Shown one piece after another: positions 18,263-27,141 of a stretch of DNA of 58,412 bases. This stretch comes from Shewanella inventionis (GTDB lineage Bacteria > Pseudomonadota > Gammaproteobacteria > Enterobacterales > Shewanellaceae). Both the position numbers and the translations under genes were made by a program. The first letter of the stretch is position 1. Every line of letters begins with the position of its first letter. Below the pieces are notes generated by a model that was given only the letters and a program-made list of their open reading frames with translations, had not been told where the DNA came from and did no database searches. Where the stretch lies: NCBI RefSeq assembly GCF_014641855.1, contig NZ_BMII01000031.1, positions 1-58,412 on the forward strand, read 5' to 3'.

Positions 18263-19273
18263 TTACGATAAATCGACTTGTTTGCCAATCACATCAATTA
18301 AATACTCAGTAAAATCGTGGCCGTGATTTTGTAGCATCTTCGGGAACATTGAAATCGGTGTTAGCCCTGGGAAGGTGTTGATTTCGTTAAGCAGAATTTG
18401 ATTATCTTGAGTTAAAAAGAAATCAATACGCGATAAATGACGTAGCTTCATGCCTTTAAAGGCTTTTATTGCATAATCTCGAATTTGCTGGCTAAGTTCG
18501 GCTGAAAGGTTGTTAGCCACAACATCGGTGCGCGCCTTGCTGTTTTTTGCGTATTTTTCGTCAAATGAGTAAAAGGTATTGCTGTCGCAAATAATCTCAC
18601 CGGGCAGGGTTGCGACCACTTCGCCTTGGTATTCGTACACTGCCACTTCTAATTCGCGAGCGCGAATCGTTTGCTCGATTACCACGTAGGGTGCATAACT
18701 AAAGGCATCGTTAAGCACTTTGGCGATACTGGTTTTATCATCGACTTTATAACAGCCTACCGATGAGCCTTGAGAGGCCGCTTTAATAAATACCGAGCCC
18801 CACTGATTAAATGCCGCTTCAGTTTGCTTTATGGCGTCATCGTCCAGTTGATGTAAAAAAATGTATGGTGTATTGGGCACGCCCAGGGCTGAAAACCACA
18901 TTTTTGCGGTAATTTTATTAAAACAATTGCTTGAGGCTTCGGACTCACAGCCAAAGTAGGGTAGTTGGATTAAGTTAAAATACGATTGAATATCGCCGGT
19001 TTCACCTGGGAAGCCATGAATGCAAGGGATAACATAATCGACAGGCCACGCTGGAGTGCTGTCATCTTCAAAACGAATTTCACGACGGTTGGTTAAATCG
19101 CATAATTTACCGTCTTCAGTGTGGTAATGCCCGTGCTTGTCGAGTACTAATTTTAGTAGCGAAAATTTATCTGACGTTGCCAGAGATGACTCAAAAAAAC
19201 GCGCAGACATTAACGAAATATCGTGTTCTGCACCGCCACCGCCGCACAATAACAGCAGATTAATCTTTGGCAT
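18263..19273 (-). CDS. ddl: D-alanine--D-alanine ligase
   Basis: A 336-aa ATP-grasp enzyme that joins two D-alanines for peptidoglycan precursors. It shows the N-terminal [14 protein letters not shown] loop, [19 protein letters not shown], the ATP-grasp core with [14 protein letters not shown], and the metal-binding/catalytic end [41 protein letters not shown] precedes the ATG. The sequence is closer to DdlA-type than DdlB-type ligases by impression, and the gene is not within a cell-division cluster, which also fits DdlA. Confidence 0.92.
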   Translation of the reverse strand: MPKINLLLLCGGGGAEHDISLMSARFFESSLATSDKFSLLKLVLDKHGHYHTEDGKLCDLTNRREIRFEDDSTPAWPVDYVIPCIHGFPGETGDIQSYFNLIQLPYFGCESEASSNCFNKITAKMWFSALGVPNTPYIFLHQLDDDAIKQTEAAFNQWGSVFIKAASQGSSVGCYKVDDKTSIAKVLNDAFSYAPYVVIEQTIRARELEVAVYEYQGEVVATLPGEIICDSNTFYSFDEKYAKNSKARTDVVANNLSAELSQQIRDYAIKAFKGMKLRHLSRIDFFLTQDNQILLNEINTFPGLTPISMFPKMLQNHGHDFTEYLIDVIGKQVDLS

Positions 19274-19548
19274 GCTTACTCCTGAAAACCAAAAAAGAAA
19301 GGGGCTAGATTGGAATTGGATTAGCCCTAAAATTAGTGCTTATGATAATGATCCACTGCCATGCAGTGCAAGTAAGAGTTAATAATATTTCAGCTTATTT
19401 GACGCGGTTTTGAGGTTGGTCCCTGAATTAGGATAATAACTTATTATATATTTTATTCATCATCTTCAGATAAGGTTGATGATGCTCAATAAACATTAGC
19501 GGCAAGAATTTGCGTGTTAAGGTACTTAACTCGGCGGTGTTGATTGTT

Positions 19549-19586
19549 AAAAATCACGCCTCTTTTTACGAGTATAAAGAGGCGTG
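19549..19586 (-). terminator. Terminator of the TonB receptor gene
   Basis: The stem CACGCCTCTTT / AAAGAGGCGTG (19555-19565 and 19576-19586), read on the minus strand, is followed by ATTTTT, about 85 bp after the receptor stop. The rest of the 396-bp gap between the receptor and ddl shows nothing further that I can name. Confidence 0.8.
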
Positions 19587-19669
19587 AAAATGATAATCAC
19601 AATGGTGCTATTTATTTGGCTTAAGTACTCATTAATACTGAGTGCGTTAAGCCGCTTAGCCGCGGCTAT

Positions 19670-21772
19670 TTAAAAGCGATAGGTTAAGTTAACAGAACCG
19701 TTTACTGGTGCGCCGTAATAGCCAACAGTCGCTAAACTGTTAATGTATTTTTCATCAGTGAGGTTATTAATGTTTGCTCTTAAGGTGAGGTCGTCAGACA
19801 CATTCCAGCTGGCAAAAGCATTAACGACTAGGTAGGCATCTTGCTCGACGTTGTAATCAACATTTTTGGTTTTAGACTGCCATCGACCGCCCAAGCCAAC
19901 ACTCACATCAGGTAGTTGTGGCAAGGTATAATCCATCGAAAAGTTCACCACATTACGCGCGGCCCATTCGTTTGCTTTATCGCCGTTTTCATCTTCGACA
20001 TCAAGCAAGGTATAACCAAATACTGCATTAAGGTTGTCTGTAATACGTCCGGTGACTTCAACTTCAAAGCCCTTAGATTCGACATTCACCCCTTTATAAT
20101 AGTAATTGCCGTTGGCATTAAGGCCTGCGTAGCTTGCAAGGTTATTTTGCTCAGCACTAAATAACGCAAAGGTCGCCATTAAGTCGTTATCAAGCCAAAG
20201 GGTTTTAAGCCCTAGCTCATAGTTAACCCCTTTAGTGGGCGCTAAAAAGTAGCCGTCGTAATCATACTGCTCTTGCGGTTGGTAAATGTCTGAATAACTA
20301 AAATAGGTATTGATATCATCCGTGATGCTGTACACCACACCCGCATAAGGGCTGAATTCACTTTCATCGTTGTCGATATCAACGCCGCTATTTACACCCT
20401 CGCGAGTGTATTTTATTGCATTAAAGCCTGCGACTAAGAATAGGCTGTCATTGATATTGAATTTGGTTGAACCATATGCACGCAGTAAGCTGACATCAAT
20501 GTCAGAATACTCCACTTTATCGCCCCATTCAGGTTCAGGGATGGCATCAATGTCATATGGGAAAGATGGGGTAGGGCCAAATGCAGTTGTTGTTGCGTAA
20601 TCAAATGGGTACTGGTACATGTACTTTTTACTTTGAGAGCCGCTCAATCCTAACGTCATCTCGTGATCTTGACCAAACAAGCTGTAATGCCCAAGAGTGG
20701 TAATGTCTAACAAGTCAGCTGAAAAATCAGTGTCATAGCGTCCTGGCCAACCGGTTAAGCCTAAGCCCGTGTCTTTATCGATAGTGCCATAGGCGTAAAA
20801 TAATTTGCTTTGGTCTTCTAGGCCTTGGTGGTTATAAGCAACTTTAACATCCCAGTCATTAGGTAATGTGTAAGTGTATTCAACAAACGCTGTGGTATTG
20901 AGGGTGTCCCACATGGTCCATTCTTGGGTGGTTGTTGCGCTTGTGTCCCATTCGGCCTGGGTGCCGTCAGTGTAATTAAACACTAATCCGCCCCAGGTAT
21001 TGCCATCGGTGTTGGCATCTTGGTAAGAAAAGCCAAATGCTAATGTTGAATTATCGGTTAATTGTCCGTCAACGACAGCATAAAGATAGCCACGGTCATT
21101 TTCTAGGCCGTCTAAGTAGGAGTCTTTATCTTCGGCAACCGCGACAACCCTAGCAGCCCAACTGCCACTGTCTGTTAACAGGACTGAGTAATCGGCTTGC
21201 ACGCGTTTAAAATCGTCCGTACCGTATGACACACCCACTTCACCTTCATTTTCGTTTGTTGGGCGTTTGCGTACGTAATTAATGGTACCAGCAGAATTAC
21301 CAATACCTGTAAGTAAGCCGTTTGCACCGCGAATGACTTCAATTTTTTCGTAACCATAAGCTTCCATTGCTCCGGTCACAATCCCCCAATCATTGGGTAA
21401 GCCGACCCCATCAATTTGGGTACTTTTAATTTCAAAACCGCGAGAGGTATATTGCGTACGGTTGGTTTCCCACTCTTCGACATTGATACCTGTCGCCAGA
21501 CGAAGCACGTCATTAAGGTTGTTAGCGGCAAAGTTAGTGATTTGCTCGTTGCTGACCACACTGATTGATTGCGGTGTCTCATCAATCTCCATGGTTAATC
21601 CGGTTGCGCCTTGGCTAACACGTTTATAGCGCACGCCTATAATTTGGATTTTTTCGATATTTGGCTCATTGCTATCTGCATTTTGTTGCTCGGCAGCATG
21701 GGCTTGGGGCTGCACGAAAAGGCCCATCGCCAAAGCTAATGTTGAAAGTGCAAAAATATTTTTAGGTTGCAT
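19670..21772 (-). CDS. TonB-dependent siderophore receptor
   Basis: A 700-aa outer-membrane receptor for ferric-siderophore uptake. The start at 21772 gives a clean signal peptide MQPKNIFALSTLALAMGLFVQPQAHA. A TonB-box-like IEKIQIIGV precedes the plug domain (DETPQSISVVSNEQITNFAANNLNDVLRLATGINV ... IEVIRGANGLLTGIGNSAGTINYVRKRP). The 22-strand barrel follows, ending in the outer-membrane signature NLTYRF. The pattern fits the FhuE/FpvA-type siderophore receptors; the ligand cannot be told. A Fur-box-like site lies 74 bp upstream, and a divergent PepSY operon shares the promoter region. Confidence 0.9.
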   Translation of the reverse strand: MQPKNIFALSTLALAMGLFVQPQAHAAEQQNADSNEPNIEKIQIIGVRYKRVSQGATGLTMEIDETPQSISVVSNEQITNFAANNLNDVLRLATGINVEEWETNRTQYTSRGFEIKSTQIDGVGLPNDWGIVTGAMEAYGYEKIEVIRGANGLLTGIGNSAGTINYVRKRPTNENEGEVGVSYGTDDFKRVQADYSVLLTDSGSWAARVVAVAEDKDSYLDGLENDRGYLYAVVDGQLTDNSTLAFGFSYQDANTDGNTWGGLVFNYTDGTQAEWDTSATTTQEWTMWDTLNTTAFVEYTYTLPNDWDVKVAYNHQGLEDQSKLFYAYGTIDKDTGLGLTGWPGRYDTDFSADLLDITTLGHYSLFGQDHEMTLGLSGSQSKKYMYQYPFDYATTTAFGPTPSFPYDIDAIPEPEWGDKVEYSDIDVSLLRAYGSTKFNINDSLFLVAGFNAIKYTREGVNSGVDIDNDESEFSPYAGVVYSITDDINTYFSYSDIYQPQEQYDYDGYFLAPTKGVNYELGLKTLWLDNDLMATFALFSAEQNNLASYAGLNANGNYYYKGVNVESKGFEVEVTGRITDNLNAVFGYTLLDVEDENGDKANEWAARNVVNFSMDYTLPQLPDVSVGLGGRWQSKTKNVDYNVEQDAYLVVNAFASWNVSDDLTLRANINNLTDEKYINSLATVGYYGAPVNGSVNLTYRF

Positions 21773-21845
21773 GGTTTGCCTTACCTGATTACTAAAATGA
21801 CTGGAATTAACACCGTGACACAATGTTAAGGTGCACGAATGGTAT

Positions 21846-21860
21846 TGTTAATCATTATCA
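21846..21860. promoter_or_regulatory. Fur-box-like site facing the TonB receptor gene
   Basis: TGTTAATCATTATCA matches the 7-1-7 Fur consensus TGATAAT-N-ATTATCA with one mismatch. It lies 74-88 bp upstream of the receptor start. Confidence 0.75.
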
Positions 21861-21921
21861 TTTACAACCCAGTATTGAGATAAAAAACACAAAACGCGAT
21901 CAATAAATCATTATTTACAAT

Positions 21922-21936
21922 TAATAATGATTATCA
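21922..21936. promoter_or_regulatory. Fur-box-like site facing the PepSY operon
   Basis: TAATAATGATTATCA matches the 7-1-7 Fur consensus with one mismatch and lies about 90 bp before the gene at 22026. With the first box it suggests iron repression of both divergent units. Confidence 0.75.
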
Positions 21937-22025
21937 TTCTATTTTTGTTGAGATTGGTTATCAATCGTATTAGCATATGGGCGATATTGGTCTTTACTTA
22001 GGCCGCGAACAGATTCGGAAGACAG

Positions 22026-23195
22026 ATGGCAAAACTTAATAATCGATTTTGGTTTAGGCTGCATGGCTGGTTTTCATTACCCGTGTGGATCATTTTTTGT
22101 TTTGTGTGCCTTACAGGGACCATTTCAGTCATTAGCCATGAGTTAACCTGGCTGACTAACCCTGAAGCTCGTGCAAGTAATCCACAGCAAGTCAAAGAAA
22201 AACCGATGTCGGAACTGGTAGAGATTGTTCAGCAAGCGCACCCAACGGCCAGTATTTCAACGGTTATGAGTTTTGAGCCTTATTTGGTTAATGCGGTTAT
22301 TTTTACCGATAAAGACGTGCCGTTTGCTATTGCCTATGTCAACCAATACACAGGTGACATTCAGGAGATTAACCAAGGCATCACCTTCATTAATTTTATG
22401 CGGTCTTTGCATGGCTGGTTGCTGTTTCCTTGGCATAGTAATTACAGCGTGGGCTATTACATTGTTTGTGCAATGGCCATTGTGATGCTTGGCGCGCTCA
22501 TTACTGGGCTGGTAGTGTATAAAAATTTCTGGCGGGCTTTTACTCAACCTAAATTACGTATTACTCAAGGCAAAAAAACACTGCTTGCAGATTTACATCG
22601 TTTAGCGGGTGTATGGTCGATGTGGTTTTTGCTGCTGATGAGCATTACTGGTTTGTGGTATTTGGCACAAGCGATGATGTGGCACAATCATATTGAGCTT
22701 GAAGAGCACGCACCGTTAATTGAAGTCAGTCAGGTGCCTATGTCGTCTAATGAGGCGCCGACAAGACCTTATACATTGTCTAATGCATTACAGGTTGCTG
22801 AGCAGCAATTTCCTGGCTTTAAAAGTACCTATGTCATGCTGCCAGAGCACCAAAGAGATACGTATAAAGTGTATGGTCAAGGCGATCATATTTTTTATGA
22901 CCAATACGCTTATGGTGTAACAGTTAACCCATGGAATGGAGCGATTGAAAGCGAGCGAACACCTGCAAAAATGACCACATTACAAACGCTATCGCACATT
23001 GCCGATCCGCTGCATTACGGCACAATTGGTGGGCTATGGACAAAAGCGATTTGGTTTATTTTTGGCATTTTTCTCACGGGCATGTCGATTACAGGCTTTT
23101 TAATGTGGGGAGGGCGCACTGTCAAAGCCGCTAAAGCTGATTTAGACGTGACCTCGAGTGTTAACTCGCACTTTGTTAAACAGGAGAGTCACTAA
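22026..23195 (+). CDS. PepSY-associated TM helix protein (putative iron-siderophore reductase)
   Basis: A 389-aa inner-membrane protein of the PepSY_TM (PiuB/FoxB-like) family. The first membrane helix follows RFWFRLHGWFSLPVWIIFCFVCLTGTISVISHEL, with three further helices near residues 150-175, 195-220 and 340-365. Histidines in the helices (HGWF, HGWLLFPWHSNYS, LHRLAGVWSMW, HIADPLHYG) are typical of haem-binding or reductase members. PepSY-like segments lie in the periplasmic loops. Its place beside a siderophore receptor behind a Fur box supports a role in iron release from the siderophore; this is inference. One-base overlap with the next gene. Confidence 0.85.
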   Translation: MAKLNNRFWFRLHGWFSLPVWIIFCFVCLTGTISVISHELTWLTNPEARASNPQQVKEKPMSELVEIVQQAHPTASISTVMSFEPYLVNAVIFTDKDVPFAIAYVNQYTGDIQEINQGITFINFMRSLHGWLLFPWHSNYSVGYYIVCAMAIVMLGALITGLVVYKNFWRAFTQPKLRITQGKKTLLADLHRLAGVWSMWFLLLMSITGLWYLAQAMMWHNHIELEEHAPLIEVSQVPMSSNEAPTRPYTLSNALQVAEQQFPGFKSTYVMLPEHQRDTYKVYGQGDHIFYDQYAYGVTVNPWNGAIESERTPAKMTTLQTLSHIADPLHYGTIGGLWTKAIWFIFGIFLTGMSITGFLMWGGRTVKAAKADLDVTSSVNSHFVKQESH

Positions 23196-23668
23196 TGGCC
23201 CGCATGCAAAATACGCTTTGGAACCGTTACAAATATAAAATCAATGGCTTAATATTAGTGCTCGTTGGCTATTTTTTATATCAGTCTCTGTTTCCACAAT
23301 TTCCTGATGCGCTGCCCACTCAGGAGCAGGGGGCATTTGAAGTTACGCCAATTCCTTACAATGTAGATGCCCCATATCTGCATGATGGTACTTATACCAA
23401 AGACTTTTTACTCTTGTTCAGTAAAGGGCAGGTGAGTGCGATCCGCCAGGCATATTTAACCATTGGTATCGATCCTCTACCTTTGGCGACATTACAGTTA
23501 GGGGACGCAGGGATTTTACACGGTAGCCAACATGGACAAGAAGTGCATGCCATTGCGCCTGAAGTATTGCGTGCAGAGCATAAAATCTGGTTAACCATTG
23601 AAGATTGGCAAGGCCAGCATCAGGTGACGAGCTGGGCTTTACCAGATATTTTACATTCAAATCACTGA
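23195..23668 (+). CDS. Uncharacterised membrane-anchored protein of the iron-uptake operon
   Basis: A 157-aa protein whose start overlaps the PepSY gene stop by one base (TAATG), so it is cotranslated with it. One N-terminal membrane helix (INGLILVLVGYFLYQSLFPQF) precedes a periplasmic domain of about 125 residues with alternating hydrophobic strands (DFLLLFSKGQVSAIRQAYLTIGI, KIWLTIEDWQGQHQVTSWALP). No haem or metal motif and no cysteine is visible. I do not recognise a family. The context suggests a partner of the PepSY protein in siderophore-iron handling. Confidence 0.75.
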   Translation: MARMQNTLWNRYKYKINGLILVLVGYFLYQSLFPQFPDALPTQEQGAFEVTPIPYNVDAPYLHDGTYTKDFLLLFSKGQVSAIRQAYLTIGIDPLPLATLQLGDAGILHGSQHGQEVHAIAPEVLRAEHKIWLTIEDWQGQHQVTSWALPDILHSNH

Positions 23669-23743
23669 TAGCTAGCCTTATGCTGTTGGGCGTTGTTTGC
23701 TGGTTGTTGGTATTTAACAATTGCCAGCAATAATGCCTCATTG

Positions 23744-24100
23744 TTAAATACCAAATGCCTTACGCTCAGATTCACACTCATATTCGGCCATTTCAAACTC
23801 ACGGCAAATAAGTGGTCTCAGTTCGTAAATTGAACACATCATGGTGTCTCTGTCCAGGGCGGCGCACCAACCATCATCAAGGCGGCGCATCACTTCCCCG
23901 CCCCAATCATCTTTAGCGATATAGGCTTTAGGCACGCCGGTTTCGGTAATTAACATCACTTCTAATCGGCAGCAACATGCTTGACAGTTTGAGCAGGTTA
24001 TCGGATTTTTTCTTGGCGTAATGGTGTCGATAGCACTGCCTGATTGAGGTGAGGCGCTCGGCGCAATATCGGTAAACTTGGCAATAAGATTTGAAGGCAT
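23744..24100 (-). CDS. YkgJ-type cysteine-cluster protein
   Basis: A 118-aa small protein of the YkgJ family (putative metal- or zinc-chelating domain). The cluster ITCSNCQACCCRLEV (Cx2Cx2CCC) lies near residue 35; further cysteines lie in GWCAALDRDTMMCSIYELRPLICREFEMAEYEC. The pattern C...RPxxCREF is the family hallmark. The metal and role are not established. It is convergent with the iron-uptake operon, which it may or may not serve. Confidence 0.8.
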   Translation of the reverse strand: MPSNLIAKFTDIAPSASPQSGSAIDTITPRKNPITCSNCQACCCRLEVMLITETGVPKAYIAKDDWGGEVMRRLDDGWCAALDRDTMMCSIYELRPLICREFEMAEYECESERKAFGI

Positions 24101-24173
24101 TAAAGGCTGCGGTTAACTATTTTGGCTAAGGATACCGTATTGTTGGCAGGTTATCCTAATTACCAATAACAAA

Positions 24174-24202
24174 ATAACCATCAAACGATGTTTGATGGTT
24201 AT
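24174..24202 (-). terminator. Terminator hairpin of the 24498 gene, displaced by a MITE
   Basis: Arms ATAACCATCAAA (24174-24185) and TTTGATGGTTAT (24191-24202) with a 5-nt loop. On the minus strand the stem runs into TTTTGTTATTGG. It would end the minus-strand gene at 24498-24932, but a 278-bp MITE now lies between them. A hairpin serving the opposite strand is less likely, because no T-run follows on the plus side. Confidence 0.6.
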
Positions 24203-24207
24203 GTCTA

Positions 24208-24485
24208 GGGTCTGTTGAACTTTCAAGGTTATTTTTGCAGCGAATTGTTGGCCATTTCTACAAGGCAGAGACTTTGAGGTGTAGTTATTCTACATAAAAA
24301 GTCGATAACGCAGTAAAAATGGCCAACAAACGCTGCCTGAAAGGTTCGGCTAAAAACGTTTTACTCTTTGTTGAATGACTCTTTGCGAATAAAGAGTTGC
24401 TTAGATTGCTAGGCATCAATCCATTCGCCTCGATTAAAACGTTTTTAACTCGAACAAAATTTAACCAGCAAAGTTCAACAGACCC
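24208..24485. mobile_element. 278-bp MITE with GGGTCTGTTGAACTTT ends and TA/CTAG target
   Basis: Perfect 16-bp inverted ends, GGGTCTGTTGAACTTT (24208-24223) and its complement (24470-24485). The element is flanked by TA on both sides, within a CTAG-like context, consistent with a short TA-type target duplication. Internal sequence contains further inverted stretches but no credible gene. The ends and target are reminiscent of IS5-family subgroups that duplicate TA or CTAG; that assignment is from memory. A 47-bp relative with similar ends lies at 47124-47170. Confidence 0.8.
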
Positions 24486-24497
24486 TAGACGCATAAA

Positions 24498-24932
24498 TTA
24501 GAGTTTTACTACTTTTCCCGTTAATGCGACACCTGCCATTAATGCGCCCGCACCACATTGAAACGTGTCATTACTGCTGGTGAGGTTATGCTTGTAGTTT
24601 GATTTAATCTCAACCACCGCATTGCCGCCTTCTTTTATCGCACGATCTTTTAAAGCAATCATCGCCGATAAAAATACCCATTGGCATGCCTCTAAATCGG
24701 TTTTATTAAAGGCGTTGGTTTTTTTACTGGTGCTAAATTCACCCATTGTTTGCTGGGGATCACCATAAGTTTGATCGCCAAAATAAAAACGGACACTGTC
24801 GCCAAGCTTATTTTTAGCATGATCTGTGTTCATGGCATCTGCTATCGTGTAATTGCCAATATCATCGCGGGCAAAGGTTGTTGCTGGCAGCAAACAGAGT
24901 GCCAAAATCATTGTTGCTAAGGTGTGCTTCAT
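24498..24932 (-). CDS. Small secreted protein, unknown function
   Basis: A 144-aa protein with a clear signal peptide (MKHTLATMILALCLLPATTFA). The mature part contains GDSVRFYFGDQTYG and ends with LEACQWVFLSAMIALKDRAIKEGGNAVVEIKSNYKH...FQCGAGALMAGVALTGKVVKL. The xxAxxxGGNAVVxIxS pattern resembles the fold of YbjQ/RcsF/DUF4156-type domains, and the two cysteines could form a disulfide. Function unknown. Its 3' end is followed after only a few bases by a MITE, and the probable terminator lies beyond that element. Confidence 0.7.
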   Translation of the reverse strand: MKHTLATMILALCLLPATTFARDDIGNYTIADAMNTDHAKNKLGDSVRFYFGDQTYGDPQQTMGEFSTSKKTNAFNKTDLEACQWVFLSAMIALKDRAIKEGGNAVVEIKSNYKHNLTSSNDTFQCGAGALMAGVALTGKVVKL

Positions 24933-25048
24933 TTATTAAAAAGTCCTTTTAGTGATTGTTGTTAAATTTACCCCTTAAGCCAAGCAAAATAACATTAAAA
25001 ATCCTCTGTGACACTTATCAAAAAGGATGATCTATTCGTGCTAAGAAC

Positions 25049-25069
25049 ACTCCCTAATAAGGGGGGAGT
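25049..25069 (-). terminator. Weak hairpin after recD
   Basis: A short stem ACTCCC / GGGAGT, six bases past the recD stop on the minus strand, is followed only by GTTCTT. It may end the recCBD transcript, but the T-run is poor. Confidence 0.35.
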
Positions 25070-25074
25070 ATTTA

Positions 25075-27141
25075 TTACTTTGTGTCATCTTCACCCCATA
25101 ATCGCCATGCTAAACCTGAGGCTCTTGAGGTGGCTTGTTTACTGGCCTTTTCAAATAATTGGCTTGTGCCTAAACAGTAAAAATGGTTTTTAGCTCGGGT
25201 AATGGCGGTGTAAAGCAATTCTTTGGTGAGCAGTTGCCATTGTGACACGCTAGGGCGCGGCGGCAATACAAAGCTGACTTTATCAAATTCGCTGCCCTGG
25301 CTTTTGTGTACCGTCATGGCGTAGCAGGTTTCGTGGCTTGGTAATCTTGCTGGTAATACTTTTAATAAGCTGCCATCAGCCATCACAAAATGGGCCATTA
25401 ATCGCTCAGGTTTATTGCGGTCTTGTAAAATTAAGCCAATATCGCCATTGAATAAGCCTAGGTTGTAATCGTTACTTTGAATAATGATTGGTCTGCCAAG
25501 ATAAAACTCGCCCTGAGCACTGATTAACTTAGCCTGAGTTAAGCTTTCGGTCATTGCAATGTTGATCCCTTCAACGCCAAATTCACCGGCACGCATGGCA
25601 CATAAAATACGGTATTGGTTAAAGCTATCGATGATGCTTTGCTCGCTATGAGGCAAATTAAATGTGTGATCCCCCCCCTGACTTGCACTAGCAAAGGCGT
25701 GTTGGTTAGCTTGAATTTGTTGTAAATATTCACCATATGCCTGCACTGACATTGTGAGTAATTGCTGTTTACCCTGATTTTGACTTAGTAGTTCCTGCGT
25801 ATGTTCAAACCAATGTAGTTCGGCATGATTACTTTGCCACACTTGCGCAATAGCCGCGGTATTACCTTGATTTACCGCATTGGCTAATAAGCCGATACCG
25901 GCATCGCCTTTAAAACGATGACTGTGCATTAACATGCATAAGCTGTCGCCGATTTTCGGTTGTGGATGAATAAATTGGCTAACATCTTGGCCGGTTAAGT
26001 TGGCAATATTTTGTGCTTGGCTGGCACTGTAACGCATTGACCAGGGTGTGGTTGCATGAGCAGAAGTTTGTTTTAATCCGACACAAATATCAGCCAGTAC
26101 CGCCCCGGCTTCGACTGAGGCGAGCTGATCTTGATCGCCCAACAATATCAGTCTGCCGTGAGGTGGTAGGGCGCTAAGCAATTTGTACATCATGGGCAAG
26201 TCGACCATTGAGGCTTCGTCAACCACGAGTAGATCTAATCGCAATGGATTGTGCTGGTGGTGCCTAAACTGATGCGAATTAGGAATGACACCTAATAACC
26301 TGTGCAGTGTTGAGGCTTCTTCAGGGATCCGCGTTAATGCATCATTCAATACCCTAGCAATGCTTGCGTTTTCCAGGTTGGATAATTCATTAAGCAAACG
26401 CTGTTTGGAAGCTTTAATGGATTCGCTTAATCTTGCTGCTGCTTTGCCTGTGGGGGCTACTAAACGAATGGTGAGATTCGATTGTGTCAGCAGTAACAAT
26501 AGCAACTTAGTGACTGTGGTTGTTTTACCTGTGCCCGGGCCGCCAGTGATCACGGCTAATGCGTTGAGTAATGCAGTCGCCGTGGCGATTTTTTGCCAGT
26601 CAAACGTTTGTTGGTGTGTAGAGTTAGCCTTAAATAGGCTTTCAATAAGCTGCGGTAACTGGCTTTGGCTCAGATCAATTTTGATGGGCTGAGATGCCAG
26701 TTGAGTGAGTTTGTTGGCCACTTGCGTTTCAAAAAAGTGGTATTTATTTAGGTACAGGCGGCCGTGCTCTAAAATGAGTGGCTTATTTTCACCACCAGCG
26801 CCAACCGCATCGAATTGACTAATATGCTCAATGAGTTGATTGTGGCTTATTGTAATTTGGCAATTGACTTGCGTTTGCCTGTGCGTGTCTTCTGTCATGG
26901 GATTGGCCAGATTTATCTGCTCAATCACCAAGCAACTGTGTTGGTTTGATAATTGTTGGCTTAAGAGGGCGCAAACCAATAAAAATAATTCAGAAGATCC
27001 ATTGTCTGAGTGGTCATCTATCGTTGAAATCGATTCTATTCTTGCCAATTCCAGAGCAAAGTGGCGGTCTAACGGTGTAATTATGCGTTGTTCTTGCCAC
27101 TGTTTTAGTAGCTCGCCAATTGGTTGTGTCAGCATTAACAT
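25075..27141 (-). CDS. recD: RecD, exodeoxyribonuclease V alpha subunit
   Basis: A 688-aa superfamily 1B 5'-3' helicase of the RecBCD complex. Walker A is ITGGPGTGKTTT (residues about 198-209), Walker B region LDLLVVDEASMVDLPMM, followed by GDQDQLASVEAG and the C-terminal motifs MTVHKSQGSEFDKVSFV and LLYTAITRAKNHFYC. The start overlaps the recB stop, either at 27141 (7-bp overlap) or at the second in-frame ATG, 27135. Last gene of recC-recB-recD. Confidence 0.95.
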   Translation of the reverse strand: MLMLTQPIGELLKQWQEQRIITPLDRHFALELARIESISTIDDHSDNGSSELFLLVCALLSQQLSNQHSCLVIEQINLANPMTEDTHRQTQVNCQITISHNQLIEHISQFDAVGAGGENKPLILEHGRLYLNKYHFFETQVANKLTQLASQPIKIDLSQSQLPQLIESLFKANSTHQQTFDWQKIATATALLNALAVITGGPGTGKTTTVTKLLLLLLTQSNLTIRLVAPTGKAAARLSESIKASKQRLLNELSNLENASIARVLNDALTRIPEEASTLHRLLGVIPNSHQFRHHQHNPLRLDLLVVDEASMVDLPMMYKLLSALPPHGRLILLGDQDQLASVEAGAVLADICVGLKQTSAHATTPWSMRYSASQAQNIANLTGQDVSQFIHPQPKIGDSLCMLMHSHRFKGDAGIGLLANAVNQGNTAAIAQVWQSNHAELHWFEHTQELLSQNQGKQQLLTMSVQAYGEYLQQIQANQHAFASASQGGDHTFNLPHSEQSIIDSFNQYRILCAMRAGEFGVEGINIAMTESLTQAKLISAQGEFYLGRPIIIQSNDYNLGLFNGDIGLILQDRNKPERLMAHFVMADGSLLKVLPARLPSHETCYAMTVHKSQGSEFDKVSFVLPPRPSVSQWQLLTKELLYTAITRAKNHFYCLGTSQLFEKASKQATSRASGLAWRLWGEDDTK

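Noticed and set aside
24285..24494. 69-aa minus-strand open frame in the MITE
   Set aside because: It lies almost wholly inside the 278-bp element, includes its inverted end, lacks a ribosome site and resembles no transposase.
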